Assembly: GCF_019049245.1 (NCBI RefSeq)
Contig: NZ_JAGMUK010000040.1
Span: 244,149-308,148, forward strand
Reading direction: 5' to 3'
From: Streptomyces sp. AC555_RSS877
GTDB taxonomy: Bacteria > Actinomycetota > Actinomycetes > Streptomycetales > Streptomycetaceae
Length of the DNA stretch: 64,000 nt
Part shown: positions 34,682 to 42,319 of the stretch, one piece after another
How the letters are laid out: the number at the start of each line of letters is the position of its first letter
Numbering within the stretch: the stretch's first letter is position 1
Notes under the pieces: generated by a model
The model's database searches: none
What the model was told of the DNA's origin: nothing
The model's input: the letters and a program-made list of their open reading frames with translations, nothing else
Program-made: the position numbers and the translations under genes

Positions 34682-35215
34682 TCAGGCGGGCATCTTGGCC
34701 CGCAGGCGGCCGGCCGCCGCGGCGGGACCGGCGGTGGCACGGACCGAACGGCGCACCAGATGCGCCTCCCGGCGCAGGTCATGAGCGCTGTGGCGGCCGC
34801 GCCACCACAGCGACGGATGCCCGGCGGTGTCGTCCGCCGCGATGAGCAGCCCACCGAGCATCGAGAGGTTCTTCAGGAAGTGGATGCGCTGCTGGGCGCG
34901 GTCCGAGGGATCCTCGGCCTCCCAGAAGCGGTGCCCGGCCAGCGTCGTGGGCACGAGCGTGCCGGCGATGGCCAGGGCCGCGACCCGCGGGACACGGCCC
35001 ATGCCGAGCAGAACCCCCGCAGCCACCTGGACGGCACCGCTGAGGCGTACGACCTGTTCGGTGCGGTCGGGCAGCGCCTCGACGCGCTCGGTGAGCGGCT
35101 GGACGACCGGCTCGGCCACCGGGGCCACCGACTTGGGATCACGCACTGAGTTCAGGCCGCCGGCGATGAACATGGAAGCGAGCATCGGGCGGCCGACCAT
35201 ACGCAGAAGACTCAT
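34682..35215 (-). CDS. DoxX-family membrane protein
   Basis: This 177-residue protein matches DoxX/TQO_small_DoxD-type proteins: MLASMFIAGGLNSVRDP at the start, then VVRLSGAVQVAAGVLLGMGR, AALAIAGTLVPTTLAGHRFW, and HFLKNLSMLGGLLIAADD. Four transmembrane helices are likely. In mycobacteria DoxX supports a membrane oxidoreductase complex against oxidative stress. GGAGAGGGA precedes the ATG at 35215. The C-terminal tail is Ala/Arg-rich. Confidence 0.88.
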   Translation of the reverse strand: MSLLRMVGRPMLASMFIAGGLNSVRDPKSVAPVAEPVVQPLTERVEALPDRTEQVVRLSGAVQVAAGVLLGMGRVPRVAALAIAGTLVPTTLAGHRFWEAEDPSDRAQQRIHFLKNLSMLGGLLIAADDTAGHPSLWWRGRHSAHDLRREAHLVRRSVRATAGPAAAAGRLRAKMPA

Positions 35216-35411
35216 GTCCCTCTCCAGGGGTGTGGGTGCCGGCGGTGTGGATGCCGGCGGTGGATGCACGCTGCGCTCCCCGGGTTCCCGACCGGTGCGG
35301 GCTCATTCGACGCCGGCCGTCCCACTGCGGAGCGTCCGGTTCAGCTCCGGCAGGCCGGGAACGCGGTCCGTCGTACGACCAGGATCCGAGGCAGGAAGAA
35401 ACGGTGTCCCG

Positions 35412-35825
35412 ATGACCGAGTACGAGCGTTCCCGCACGATGCCGGCCCAGCCGGAGCACGTCTTCGACCAGGCCGCCCAGGTCGAGCAGCTCGACGCCTG
35501 GCTGCCCGAGGCCCTGCACGTGCACGCCGACGAACCGCCCGCCGTCACCGTGCACGAGGACCACGCCGACCACGACACCCGGGCGCTGCTCCAGTCCCGT
35601 CGCGACCAGCTGCGGCTGGAGTGGGGAACGCGCGACCAGGGCAGCTACGCCGGCTGGCTCCAGGTCGCCGGGCTCGACAGCGGGGCCAGCGAGGTGACCG
35701 TGCACCTGTCGTTCTTCGACGACAGCCACGACCCCGGCCGGCAGACCGTCCACGACGCCCTGGACAGCAGCCTGCGCCGCCTGGAGGAACAGGTCCGGCT
35801 GCGCGTCGACAACGCGGCGGGCTGA
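35412..35825 (+). CDS. SRPBCC (START-like) domain protein
   Basis: This 137-residue protein looks like a polyketide-cyclase/dehydrase-type START-like barrel: EYERSRTMPAQPEHVFDQAA, LDAWLPEALHVHAD, LRLEWGTRDQGSYAGWLQV, VTVHLSFFDD, and a long C-terminal helix LDSSLRRLEEQV. The ligand is unknown. The ATG at 35412 is separated from a GGAAGAA site by about 12 bases. It is divergent from DoxX. Confidence 0.78.
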   Translation: MTEYERSRTMPAQPEHVFDQAAQVEQLDAWLPEALHVHADEPPAVTVHEDHADHDTRALLQSRRDQLRLEWGTRDQGSYAGWLQVAGLDSGASEVTVHLSFFDDSHDPGRQTVHDALDSSLRRLEEQVRLRVDNAAG

Positions 35826-35945
35826 TGACCGTCGCGTAAGAGATTTCTGTGAATTTCCGGGGCGCTTGAACACCGGAGGCTTCGCCTGCGTATAGGGCCG
35901 GGGGATTTCCATGCCCGTACGGACGAAACGCGCAGGAGTACTTCC

Positions 35946-37970
35946 GTGGGACACAACAGGCGCAGACGCCCAACAGGCGCACGACGTGCGACCGTTGCCG
36001 CCGTGGCACTGATGCTGGGCGGTGGTGGGCTGATGGCGGCCAACGTGTACGCCTCGGCGACCGACGGCGGCGGCTCGGACGGCCAGGGGTACGGCGGGGC
36101 CCGGGTCCTGGGAGCAGCGACGGTCTCCTGCCCGGACGTCGGCGCCCGGTTGACCACCGTGCCCGACGAGGCGCGGGCCGACGTCGACAAGGAACTCGCC
36201 TTCCTGGACCAGCAGGTGGCCGAGGCCTACCGGCAACTCCAGGACCCGGCACGGAACGCGCAGCCGGACAGCGGGATCATGGACCCCCTCAAGGAGGACC
36301 GGGCGGCGACGATCGAGCGGATAGCCGCCGCCATCGACCGTACGGGGGACCGTCCGCAGGGACTCGACGCCATGGCCGACTGCACGCTGCGTGAGAGCGA
36401 CAAGCAGACCGACGAGCAGAGCGGCGACCAGAGCGGCGGCGAGGAGCAGCAACAGGGCGAGGACCAGCAGGGCGACGGCCAGGAGCAGGGCGACGGCGCC
36501 CAGCAGCCGGGCAACGGCGGCCAGGCCGGCAACGGTCCCGTCGCCGCCGACTTCGCCGACATCACCAGCGTCCAGCCCGCCGCGGCCGCCCCGGGCGCCG
36601 AGGCGGACGCCTCGCGCGGCACCTTCGTCACCAGCTGCGGCGTGAACGAGAACGGCCTGTTCAACTCGGACAACGTCATCGTCGCCCCGGGTGTCTCCAA
36701 CGGAGCCCACCACTTCCACGACTACGTCGGCAACCAGGCCAACAACGCCTTCGCCGGCGACGACGACCTCGCGAACGGCGACACGAGCTGCGAGGACCAG
36801 GGCGACAAGTCGTCGTACTTCTGGCCCGTCCTGCGCCTGCAGAACGGCACGCAGGAGCAGGACGCGGCCGCCCCGGGCGGCGGCATCGAGGGCAACGCCG
36901 GTGAGATCGTCACCCCCCGGCAGGTCACCCTCACGTTCGTGGGCAGCCCGCGCGGCGAGGTCACGGCCATGCCGAGGCTCCTGCGCATCATCACCGGCGA
37001 CGCCAAGGCGTTCGTCAACGGAACGGCCAACGCCAACGCGTCCTGGAGCTGCACCGGGTTCGAGGACCGGCAGCTGAAGGACAGGTACCCGCTGTGCCCG
37101 CAGGGCAGCGACGTGGTCCGCACCTTCAAGTTCCAGAGCTGCTGGGACGGACGCAACATCGACAGCGCCAACCACCGCACCCACGTGGCGTTCGCGCAGG
37201 CCGACGGCGCCTGTCCCGCCGGGTTCCAGGCCATCCCGCAGCTCGTCCAGCGCATCGTGTACGACGTGGACGCGCCGAGCCTTCAGGACGGCGGCCGTAC
37301 GACCCCGCTCTTCGCCGTGGACTCGTTCCCCGAGCAGCTGCACAAGCCCGTCACCGACCACGGCGACTTCATCAACGTCTTCGACGAAGACCTCATGCGG
37401 AACATGGTCGACTGCATCAACGACGGGCGCCAGTGCGGTCCCGGCTCGGACCAGGACCCCGGCAACGGAGAAGACCCCGGCAACGGCGAGGACCCGCAGG
37501 ACCAGCCGAGCGACCAGCCATCCGAAGAGCCGCAGGACCAGCCGACCAAGCAGCCGACCAAGCAGCCGTCCGAGGAGCCGCAGGAGCAGCCGACGGCGCC
37601 CCCCGCCCCCTCCGCCGGTGAGAACGAGGAGCAGGGCGGGAACGGCCAGGCGAAGCCCGACGCCTCACCCACCGCGTCGGCCGACGACGAACCCAAGGTC
37701 TACGCCACGCCCACCCCCGCCCGGAGCGCCACCGCCCTCCCCGAGGCCTGGTCGAACGACCTGGTCGAGGGTGGGACGGACGGCACCGCCTCCACCACCC
37801 CGACGATCGGCGCGGCCGCGCAGTCCCCTGCCGGCGCACAGACCGAACCCCAGACGGCCGGTGGCTCGCTGGCCGAGACCGGCAGCCAGCTGTGGCCGGC
37901 CGCGGCAGGTGCGGTGCTCCTCGTCTGCGGCTTCGTGCTGCTGCGTCGTACCAGGCGCGGTTCCGTGTAG
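35946..37970 (+). CDS. Sortase-anchored DUF1996 surface protein
   Basis: This 674-residue exported protein has a signal peptide (about 1-40), a short conserved N-terminal segment, and a Gln/Gly/Asp-rich low-complexity insert (about 155-200). A DUF1996 domain follows (about 225-490) with GAHHFHDYVGN, Cys-bearing FQSCWDGRNIDSANHRTHVAF, and FPEQLHKPVTDHGDF. Next is a Pro/Gln/Glu-rich stalk with KQPTKQPSEEPQEQP-type repeats. It ends with LAETG, a hydrophobic helix and an RRTRRG tail, a class E (LAXTG) sortase signal. The GTG at 35946 follows AGGAG. The DUF1996 function is unknown; the conserved His residues could bind metal. Confidence 0.88.
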   Translation: MGHNRRRRPTGARRATVAAVALMLGGGGLMAANVYASATDGGGSDGQGYGGARVLGAATVSCPDVGARLTTVPDEARADVDKELAFLDQQVAEAYRQLQDPARNAQPDSGIMDPLKEDRAATIERIAAAIDRTGDRPQGLDAMADCTLRESDKQTDEQSGDQSGGEEQQQGEDQQGDGQEQGDGAQQPGNGGQAGNGPVAADFADITSVQPAAAAPGAEADASRGTFVTSCGVNENGLFNSDNVIVAPGVSNGAHHFHDYVGNQANNAFAGDDDLANGDTSCEDQGDKSSYFWPVLRLQNGTQEQDAAAPGGGIEGNAGEIVTPRQVTLTFVGSPRGEVTAMPRLLRIITGDAKAFVNGTANANASWSCTGFEDRQLKDRYPLCPQGSDVVRTFKFQSCWDGRNIDSANHRTHVAFAQADGACPAGFQAIPQLVQRIVYDVDAPSLQDGGRTTPLFAVDSFPEQLHKPVTDHGDFINVFDEDLMRNMVDCINDGRQCGPGSDQDPGNGEDPGNGEDPQDQPSDQPSEEPQDQPTKQPTKQPSEEPQEQPTAPPAPSAGENEEQGGNGQAKPDASPTASADDEPKVYATPTPARSATALPEAWSNDLVEGGTDGTASTTPTIGAAAQSPAGAQTEPQTAGGSLAETGSQLWPAAAGAVLLVCGFVLLRRTRRGSV

Positions 37971-37998
37971 ACGGACGGACGGACGGACGGACGGACGG
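37971..37998. repeat. Tetranucleotide repeat (ACGG)7
   Basis: Seven perfect copies of ACGG follow directly on the stop codon of the DUF1996 gene and run into a terminator hairpin. Such microsatellites are prone to slippage, but here it is outside coding sequence. Confidence 0.9.
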
Positions 37999-38026
37999 CC
38001 GGGCGGGCCCAGCGGGCCCGCCCGGC
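37998..38026 (+). terminator. GC-rich hairpin terminator
   Basis: A perfect 13-base stem GCCGGGCGGGCCC pairs with 38014-38026 around an AGC loop, 28 bases past the DUF1996 stop. Confidence 0.8.
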
Positions 38027-38067
38027 TCGACGCGCGGAAAGGCGGCATCCTGCCTACGATCACTTGA

Positions 38068-38343
38068 GTGGGACACACATTCGAAGAGCTCGTGGAGAAG
38101 CAGCGCGCGGCGGAGCAGGCGCACGAGCGGGTCGAAGACCTGAGCCGCGCCTACGGGCCGCCCGCCGAGCACAAGTGGTCCAGGAAGCAGACCGTCACCT
38201 ACGAGACCGCGTTCCGGGCCTGGCGTGATCTGGACCGCGACATCCGCTCCGCGGTGGCGGAGTTCGCGAAGGAGCAGGGCCGGGCGCGCCGACAGGTGGA
38301 GGCGGACGTGCGGACGGCCGTGGCCCGTACCGAGTCGGAGTAG
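38068..38343 (+). CDS. Small helical hypothetical protein
   Basis: This 91-residue product, from a GTG at 38068, is almost wholly helical and charged (FEELVEKQRAAEQAHERVED; FRAWRDLDRDIRSAVAEFA), suggesting a coiled coil. I recall no function. It follows the terminator closely and has a weak ribosome site. Confidence 0.65.
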   Translation: MGHTFEELVEKQRAAEQAHERVEDLSRAYGPPAEHKWSRKQTVTYETAFRAWRDLDRDIRSAVAEFAKEQGRARRQVEADVRTAVARTESE

Positions 38344-38369
38344 CGAACCGGCACGGCGGAACCAGGTTT

Positions 38370-38384
38370 TTGCCGTACCGGCAA
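38370..38384. promoter_or_regulatory. Short palindrome upstream of a methyltransferase
   Basis: TTGCCG-TAC-CGGCAA, a perfect 6-base inverted repeat with a 3-base spacer, lies 43 bases before the methyltransferase start and may overlap its promoter. No regulator is identified. Confidence 0.3.
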
Positions 38385-38427
38385 CACTCTTTGCCTGTTG
38401 GCCGGGCGCGTCGCAGGCTTGGGCACC

Positions 38428-39114
38428 ATGACGCACACGCACACGCACCCGAACCCTCACATCCCTCCGACCCAGCCCGCCGAGTTCTGGGAAGCCCGCT
38501 ACCGGGACAGCGAACGAGTCTGGAGCGGCCGCCCCAATCCGCTCCTCGTACGGGAGGCGAGCCACCTCCCACCGGGCACCGCCCTGGACCTCGGCTGCGG
38601 CGAGGGGGCCGACGCGGTGTGGCTCGCGGCGCGCGGCTGGCAGGTCACCGGCATCGACATCTCCCACACGGCCCTCGAACGCGCCGCCTCGCACGCCGCC
38701 GAGGCGGGGGTGGCCGACCGGACGACGTGGGAACGGCACGAGCTGGGCACGACGTTTCCCGAGGGCACCTTCGACCTGGTCAACGCCCAGTTCCTGCAGT
38801 CCCCGGTACGCCTCGACCAGGAGGGAATCCTGCGGCAGGCCGCCACGGCGGTCGCTGAGGGAGGCACGCTCCTGATCGTCATGCACGGCGGATGGCCGTC
38901 GTGGCGGAGCGAGGCACCCTTCGAGATGGAATTCCCCACGCTGGAGGGCACTCTTTCCGCGCTCGGGCTGCCGGAGGAGAGCTGGAGCGTGGAAACCATG
39001 TCCGCCATGCGCAGGGAATGCGTCTCCCCCGAGGGAGTCGACGGTTTCCGTGAGGACAACGTGTGGCGGATCCGACGCGTGCAGAAGCCGGAATTCGGGT
39101 CCGCGTTTGGATGA
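38428..39114 (+). CDS. Class I SAM-dependent methyltransferase
   Basis: This 228-residue protein has an N-terminal His/Thr-rich stretch and then the TehB/thiopurine-like pattern FWEARYRDSERVWSGRPNP. The SAM motif ALDLGCGEGADAVWLAARGW, the acidic VTGIDIS and the later FDLVNAQFLQ complete a Rossmann methyltransferase. The substrate is unknown; relatives include tellurite and small-molecule methyltransferases. The ATG at 38428 has no clear ribosome site. Confidence 0.85.
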   Translation: MTHTHTHPNPHIPPTQPAEFWEARYRDSERVWSGRPNPLLVREASHLPPGTALDLGCGEGADAVWLAARGWQVTGIDISHTALERAASHAAEAGVADRTTWERHELGTTFPEGTFDLVNAQFLQSPVRLDQEGILRQAATAVAEGGTLLIVMHGGWPSWRSEAPFEMEFPTLEGTLSALGLPEESWSVETMSAMRRECVSPEGVDGFREDNVWRIRRVQKPEFGSAFG

Positions 39115-39178
39115 AGCGGTGAGGGCTACCCGGCAGGAGAACCTACCCGCAGTCAAGCGCGGCTTGGAGTGATGGAAC

Positions 39179-39352
39179 GTGGCCGGAGACCAGAAGGCCA
39201 GGGCGAAGAAGGAACAGGCCAAGGGAAAGGCCAAGGAGGCGATCGGCCGCACCGCGGGCAATGAGCGGATGGAGGCCGAGGGCCGGGGCGGGCAGTCGAA
39301 GGGCGACGCCCGACAGGCCAAGGAGAAGATGAAGGACGTCTTCAAGCACTGA
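39179..39352 (+). CDS. CsbD-family stress protein
   Basis: This 57-residue protein, from a GTG at 39179 with GGAG nine bases upstream, reads AGDQKARAKKEQAKGKAKEA then IGRTAGNERMEAEGRG and ends RQAKEKMKDVFKH. This is a classic CsbD composition: Lys/Ala/Glu-rich, hydrophilic, with the KGKAKEAIG core. CsbD proteins are induced by general stress in Bacillus and actinobacteria; the molecular role is unknown. A terminator follows. Confidence 0.85.
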   Translation: MAGDQKARAKKEQAKGKAKEAIGRTAGNERMEAEGRGGQSKGDARQAKEKMKDVFKH

Positions 39353-39377
39353 CGCAACTGCACACGACGAAAACACT

Positions 39378-39414
39378 CAGCGGGGCCCCCGTTCCATACC
39401 CGGGGGTCCCGCTG
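39378..39414 (+). terminator. Hairpin terminator after csbD-like gene
   Basis: A 14-base stem with one G-T pair (39378-39391 with 39401-39414) closes a 9-base loop, 26 bases after the stop. Confidence 0.75.
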
Positions 39415-39507
39415 ACTGCTGTTACCTGATGACAAAGGAAACGCAAGCCGCTGCGTTCCCGTGAGCACCGCCTGAGCGCACCGTGCTCACGGTCCTACCG
39501 TCCGGCT

Positions 39508-41232
39508 ATGAACCTGAGTCGCAGCGAAAAGAGAACATGGCGGAGCGCCGCGGCGGCCGTGCTGCTGATCGCGGGAGTGCTCACGGCCGCCACCCCGAGT
39601 GACGCACAGGCGCGCACCGAGCGGACCGAGACGCCGGTGGCGTCGACGTCGCCGGTCACCGGGGTGACCGAGTCGGTGGTGCGGGTGAAGGTGCCGCTGC
39701 CCGCGTCCGTGGGGGCCCGTCCGGCGGCGTGCGACTGGCTGTCGTACCTGCGCTACCGCTCCTCCGCCGCACCGGCCGCCTCGGCCGACGCCGACCGGAT
39801 CCTCGTGGCCCAGCCAGGCATCCTGGAAGGGGCCGGGGCGTTCGACAGCGTCGCCCGCAACACCGTGGCCCGGGCCGCCGAGCAGGGCAGCCACATCGAG
39901 TTCTGGGCACTGGACCGCCGCTCCAACTGCCTGGAGGACCGCACCGGCATCGCCTCCGGCGACCAGCACGCGGCCGTCGACTACTACTACCGGGGCAAGC
40001 AGGTCGAAGGGCGGACCTTCGGCGGGTACGTCGGCAACGCCCGGCTCGGCTGGATGGCGAAGCTCGGCATCGAGCAGACCGTCCGCGACCAGTACGACCT
40101 GCTCGCCGCCGAACTGCCCGACCCGTCGCTGCGCAAGCACAAGGTGCTGTGCGGCGGCCACTCCCTGGGCGGCGTGATCACCGGCTACTTCGCGGCCGCC
40201 GACTTCGACGGCGACCGCACCACCACCGCGGATGCCGGCTTCAACCAGTGCGCCGGCTACTTCGCCCTCGACACCACCGTCTCCACCTCGCTGGCCGACC
40301 TCAGCGGCAGCATCCCGGACGACACCAACCTGCCCGACGTCGGCCTCGGTCACGGCGCCGTGCAGGCCGGGCTGGACAGCGGGGTGCTGCCCCGCTCCTT
40401 GTCCGCTCCGGTGCTGCTCAACCCCGAGACCATGACCGTGCTCGCCATCGCCGGCCTGGGTGCGCTCCGGGACCCCGACGGCGAGGCCGACCTGCCCCGC
40501 TACCTGCCGTCGAACGTCAACATCGAGGCCACCAACCGGTTCCTGTTCTCCGAGGACACCGCCACCTTCCTCACCGGCTCACCCGCCGTGGAGGACTTCC
40601 GGCTCACCAACGCGGCGATGCTGGGGGCGCTGATGGACGACAACTCCGTACCGCTCGCGTTCCTGCAGAGCAGCGTGGGCTTCTTCGACGGCGGGCCGGT
40701 CGTCGACAAGAACTTCCCCGTCGCCAACGGCGGCGACCAGCAGGCGGGCCTGTTCGGCACCGACTACAAGGCCCTCCCCGGCCAGCCGAACGGCCCGCTG
40801 TACAGATGGCGTAATTACGACCGTGTCGGCGACCCCGACGACCCCGGAGACCGGTCCGCCGACGGCACGCCGTTCACCTCGGCCGCCAAGGAGGTCACCG
40901 ACATCCAGGAACTCGCCCGCAGCATGGTCGAACACCCGCTGGACTTCACCGAGCAGTACTTCCCGACCAAGCTGGTCACCGACATCCAGCTGGCGACCTC
41001 GCCGCAGGTGAAGCGGCTCGTCGTCCACCCCGAAGGGCTCACCGCCAACCCGACGCTCACCGTGCTCGCGGGCGACGGGCTGCTGGCGGGCCGCGCACCG
41101 GCCGACCTGGACCCGGTGATCGCCGAGGGCTACCAGCATCTCGACGTGCTGACGGCGGCGCCCGTACAGAACAGCGGACTGCCCGAGCCCGTCTCCACCC
41201 ACCTCACGCGCTTCGCGCGCTCGCCCGAATAG
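39508..41232 (+). CDS. Secreted alpha/beta hydrolase
   Basis: The 574-residue protein has a Sec signal peptide (RTWRSAAAAVLLIAGVLTAA, cleavage near residue 34). The nucleophile elbow is in VLCGGHSLGGVITGYFAAAD at about residue 220, and a late His lies in YQHLDVLTAAP. It is long for a lipase, with an inserted helical cap between about residues 260 and 450. Substrate unknown; lipids or esters are likely. It converges on a cutinase across a perfect palindrome. Confidence 0.82.
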   Translation: MNLSRSEKRTWRSAAAAVLLIAGVLTAATPSDAQARTERTETPVASTSPVTGVTESVVRVKVPLPASVGARPAACDWLSYLRYRSSAAPAASADADRILVAQPGILEGAGAFDSVARNTVARAAEQGSHIEFWALDRRSNCLEDRTGIASGDQHAAVDYYYRGKQVEGRTFGGYVGNARLGWMAKLGIEQTVRDQYDLLAAELPDPSLRKHKVLCGGHSLGGVITGYFAAADFDGDRTTTADAGFNQCAGYFALDTTVSTSLADLSGSIPDDTNLPDVGLGHGAVQAGLDSGVLPRSLSAPVLLNPETMTVLAIAGLGALRDPDGEADLPRYLPSNVNIEATNRFLFSEDTATFLTGSPAVEDFRLTNAAMLGALMDDNSVPLAFLQSSVGFFDGGPVVDKNFPVANGGDQQAGLFGTDYKALPGQPNGPLYRWRNYDRVGDPDDPGDRSADGTPFTSAAKEVTDIQELARSMVEHPLDFTEQYFPTKLVTDIQLATSPQVKRLVVHPEGLTANPTLTVLAGDGLLAGRAPADLDPVIAEGYQHLDVLTAAPVQNSGLPEPVSTHLTRFARSPE

Positions 41233-41252
41233 AGCCCGACAGGACGACAAGA

Positions 41253-41286
41253 GTGGGCCCGGGAGGTGATCACCTCCCGGGCCCAC
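41253..41286. terminator. Perfect 34-base palindrome acting as bidirectional terminator
   Basis: GTGGGCCCGGGAGGTGA is followed at once by its exact reverse complement. It sits between two convergent genes (stops at 41232 and 41300), so it can terminate both. Confidence 0.85.
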
Positions 41287-41299
41287 CGGCTTGTGCGGC

Positions 41300-41941
41300 T
41301 CAGACCTTGCCGGCGGCGAACGTGGCCGCCTCGTCGGCGTCGTCGCGGTAGCTGAGGTGGGCCCCGGTGTCGCCCCCTCCGGACTCGCAGACGGGGTCGC
41401 CCTCTGCGCAGATGTCGAAGGTGCGGCTCTGGTAGGTGCCGGTGACGCTCTTGCCGATGGCCCGGATCGGGTTGCCGAACAGCAGCACGGCGGAGACCTT
41501 CGGTTCGAGGGCGGCGGGGATCGTGGCGACGATGGGGCTGCCGACCACCGCACCCGCGCTGCTGATGCCGATCGAGTTGTCGACGACATTCGCGCCCTGC
41601 GAATATCCCACCAGAATGAAGCGCTGGTTGGGACATGCGGCCGCTTGGCTTGTGACGCGGTTGACGAGATCCCTGTTGCCCTGCGCGGCCGAGGTCAGGG
41701 AAAGGTTCGCGGGATAGTTCACGCTGTAGCTGGACAGGGTTTTGCCGGTGATTTTCCTTTTGAGTTCCGAATACACCGGGTCGCCGACGATGAAGCCGAG
41801 CGTGCCCGGCTCGAAGGTGCCTCGGGCCGATACGACCTCGACGTCCGTGCAGGCGGCGGCTGTTGCGGTGGGTGCCGAGACAGTCGCCAGTCCTGCCCCG
41901 CCGGCCAATGAGAGCGCGGCGAGGCACAAGCGGATACGCAT
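41300..41941 (-). CDS. Secreted cutinase-family esterase
   Basis: This 213-residue protein has a signal peptide ending TATA-AAC near residue 29. The cutinase fold shows as TDVEVVSARGTFEPG, the nucleophile elbow FILVGYSQGANVV, and the Asp/His region ICAEGDPVCESGGGDTGAHLSY with a disulfide-forming Cys pair. Cutinases hydrolyse cutin or lipid esters; mycobacterial Culp6 (Rv3802c), next to pks13, is a cell-wall lipase/thioesterase of this family. Here too it lies near a Pks13-like operon, beyond a PucR gene on the same strand. A CATAAT-like -10 is visible upstream in an AT-richer gap. Confidence 0.9.
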   Translation of the reverse strand: MRIRLCLAALSLAGGAGLATVSAPTATAAACTDVEVVSARGTFEPGTLGFIVGDPVYSELKRKITGKTLSSYSVNYPANLSLTSAAQGNRDLVNRVTSQAAACPNQRFILVGYSQGANVVDNSIGISSAGAVVGSPIVATIPAALEPKVSAVLLFGNPIRAIGKSVTGTYQSRTFDICAEGDPVCESGGGDTGAHLSYRDDADEAATFAAGKV

Positions 41942-42119
41942 GGGGAATCCTCCGCGTGCGGGGCGCGGGATGCGCCTGGGAAGTGGAACGCCCCGAACGT
42001 ATTCGCTTTCCCCAACGGAGTGTTATGCAGAGGATTATGGAATTGTCGCGCCTTTTTGAGCTCTCGTGAGCATGGTTCCCGACGGGTATCTCACCGGCTG
42101 TCGGGCGCCTGCTCCCGTA

Positions 42120-42319
42120 AGGGGTCCTTTCACTATGCCCGTCCGGGTCGCGCGGCCTGGCACCGCACCTCGCCGCGTTGCCGAAACGCCCACGTGGCTC
42201 CTCCCCCACGCTCGAACAACCTCGCGCGGGGGGACCCCCATCGCGGCCGCTCCGGCGCCTTGCGATGCACGGCACCAGACCACGCGACCTGATCGGACGC
42301 TCATAGTGAAAGGACCCCT
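42120..42319 (-). repeat. 200-base element with long inverted-repeat arms, ending inside the PucR stop
   Basis: The outer 18 bases are a perfect inverted repeat: AGGGGTCCTTTCACTATG at 42120-42137 and its complement at 42302-42319. Similarity continues inward for about 35 more bases with one 4-base gap (CGTCCG, GGTCGCG, CTGG blocks). Most mismatches inside the arms are transitions that become G-U pairs in minus-strand RNA. The right arm encodes the last codons and stop of the PucR gene, so the structure would form its 3' UTR. The rest of the 359-base gap (41942-42119) holds only the cutinase promoter region. Confidence 0.75.

Noticed and set aside
37971..37998. ACGG repeats as a possible CRISPR or integration site
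   Set aside because: The unit is four bases without spacers or associated genes; it is a simple microsatellite.
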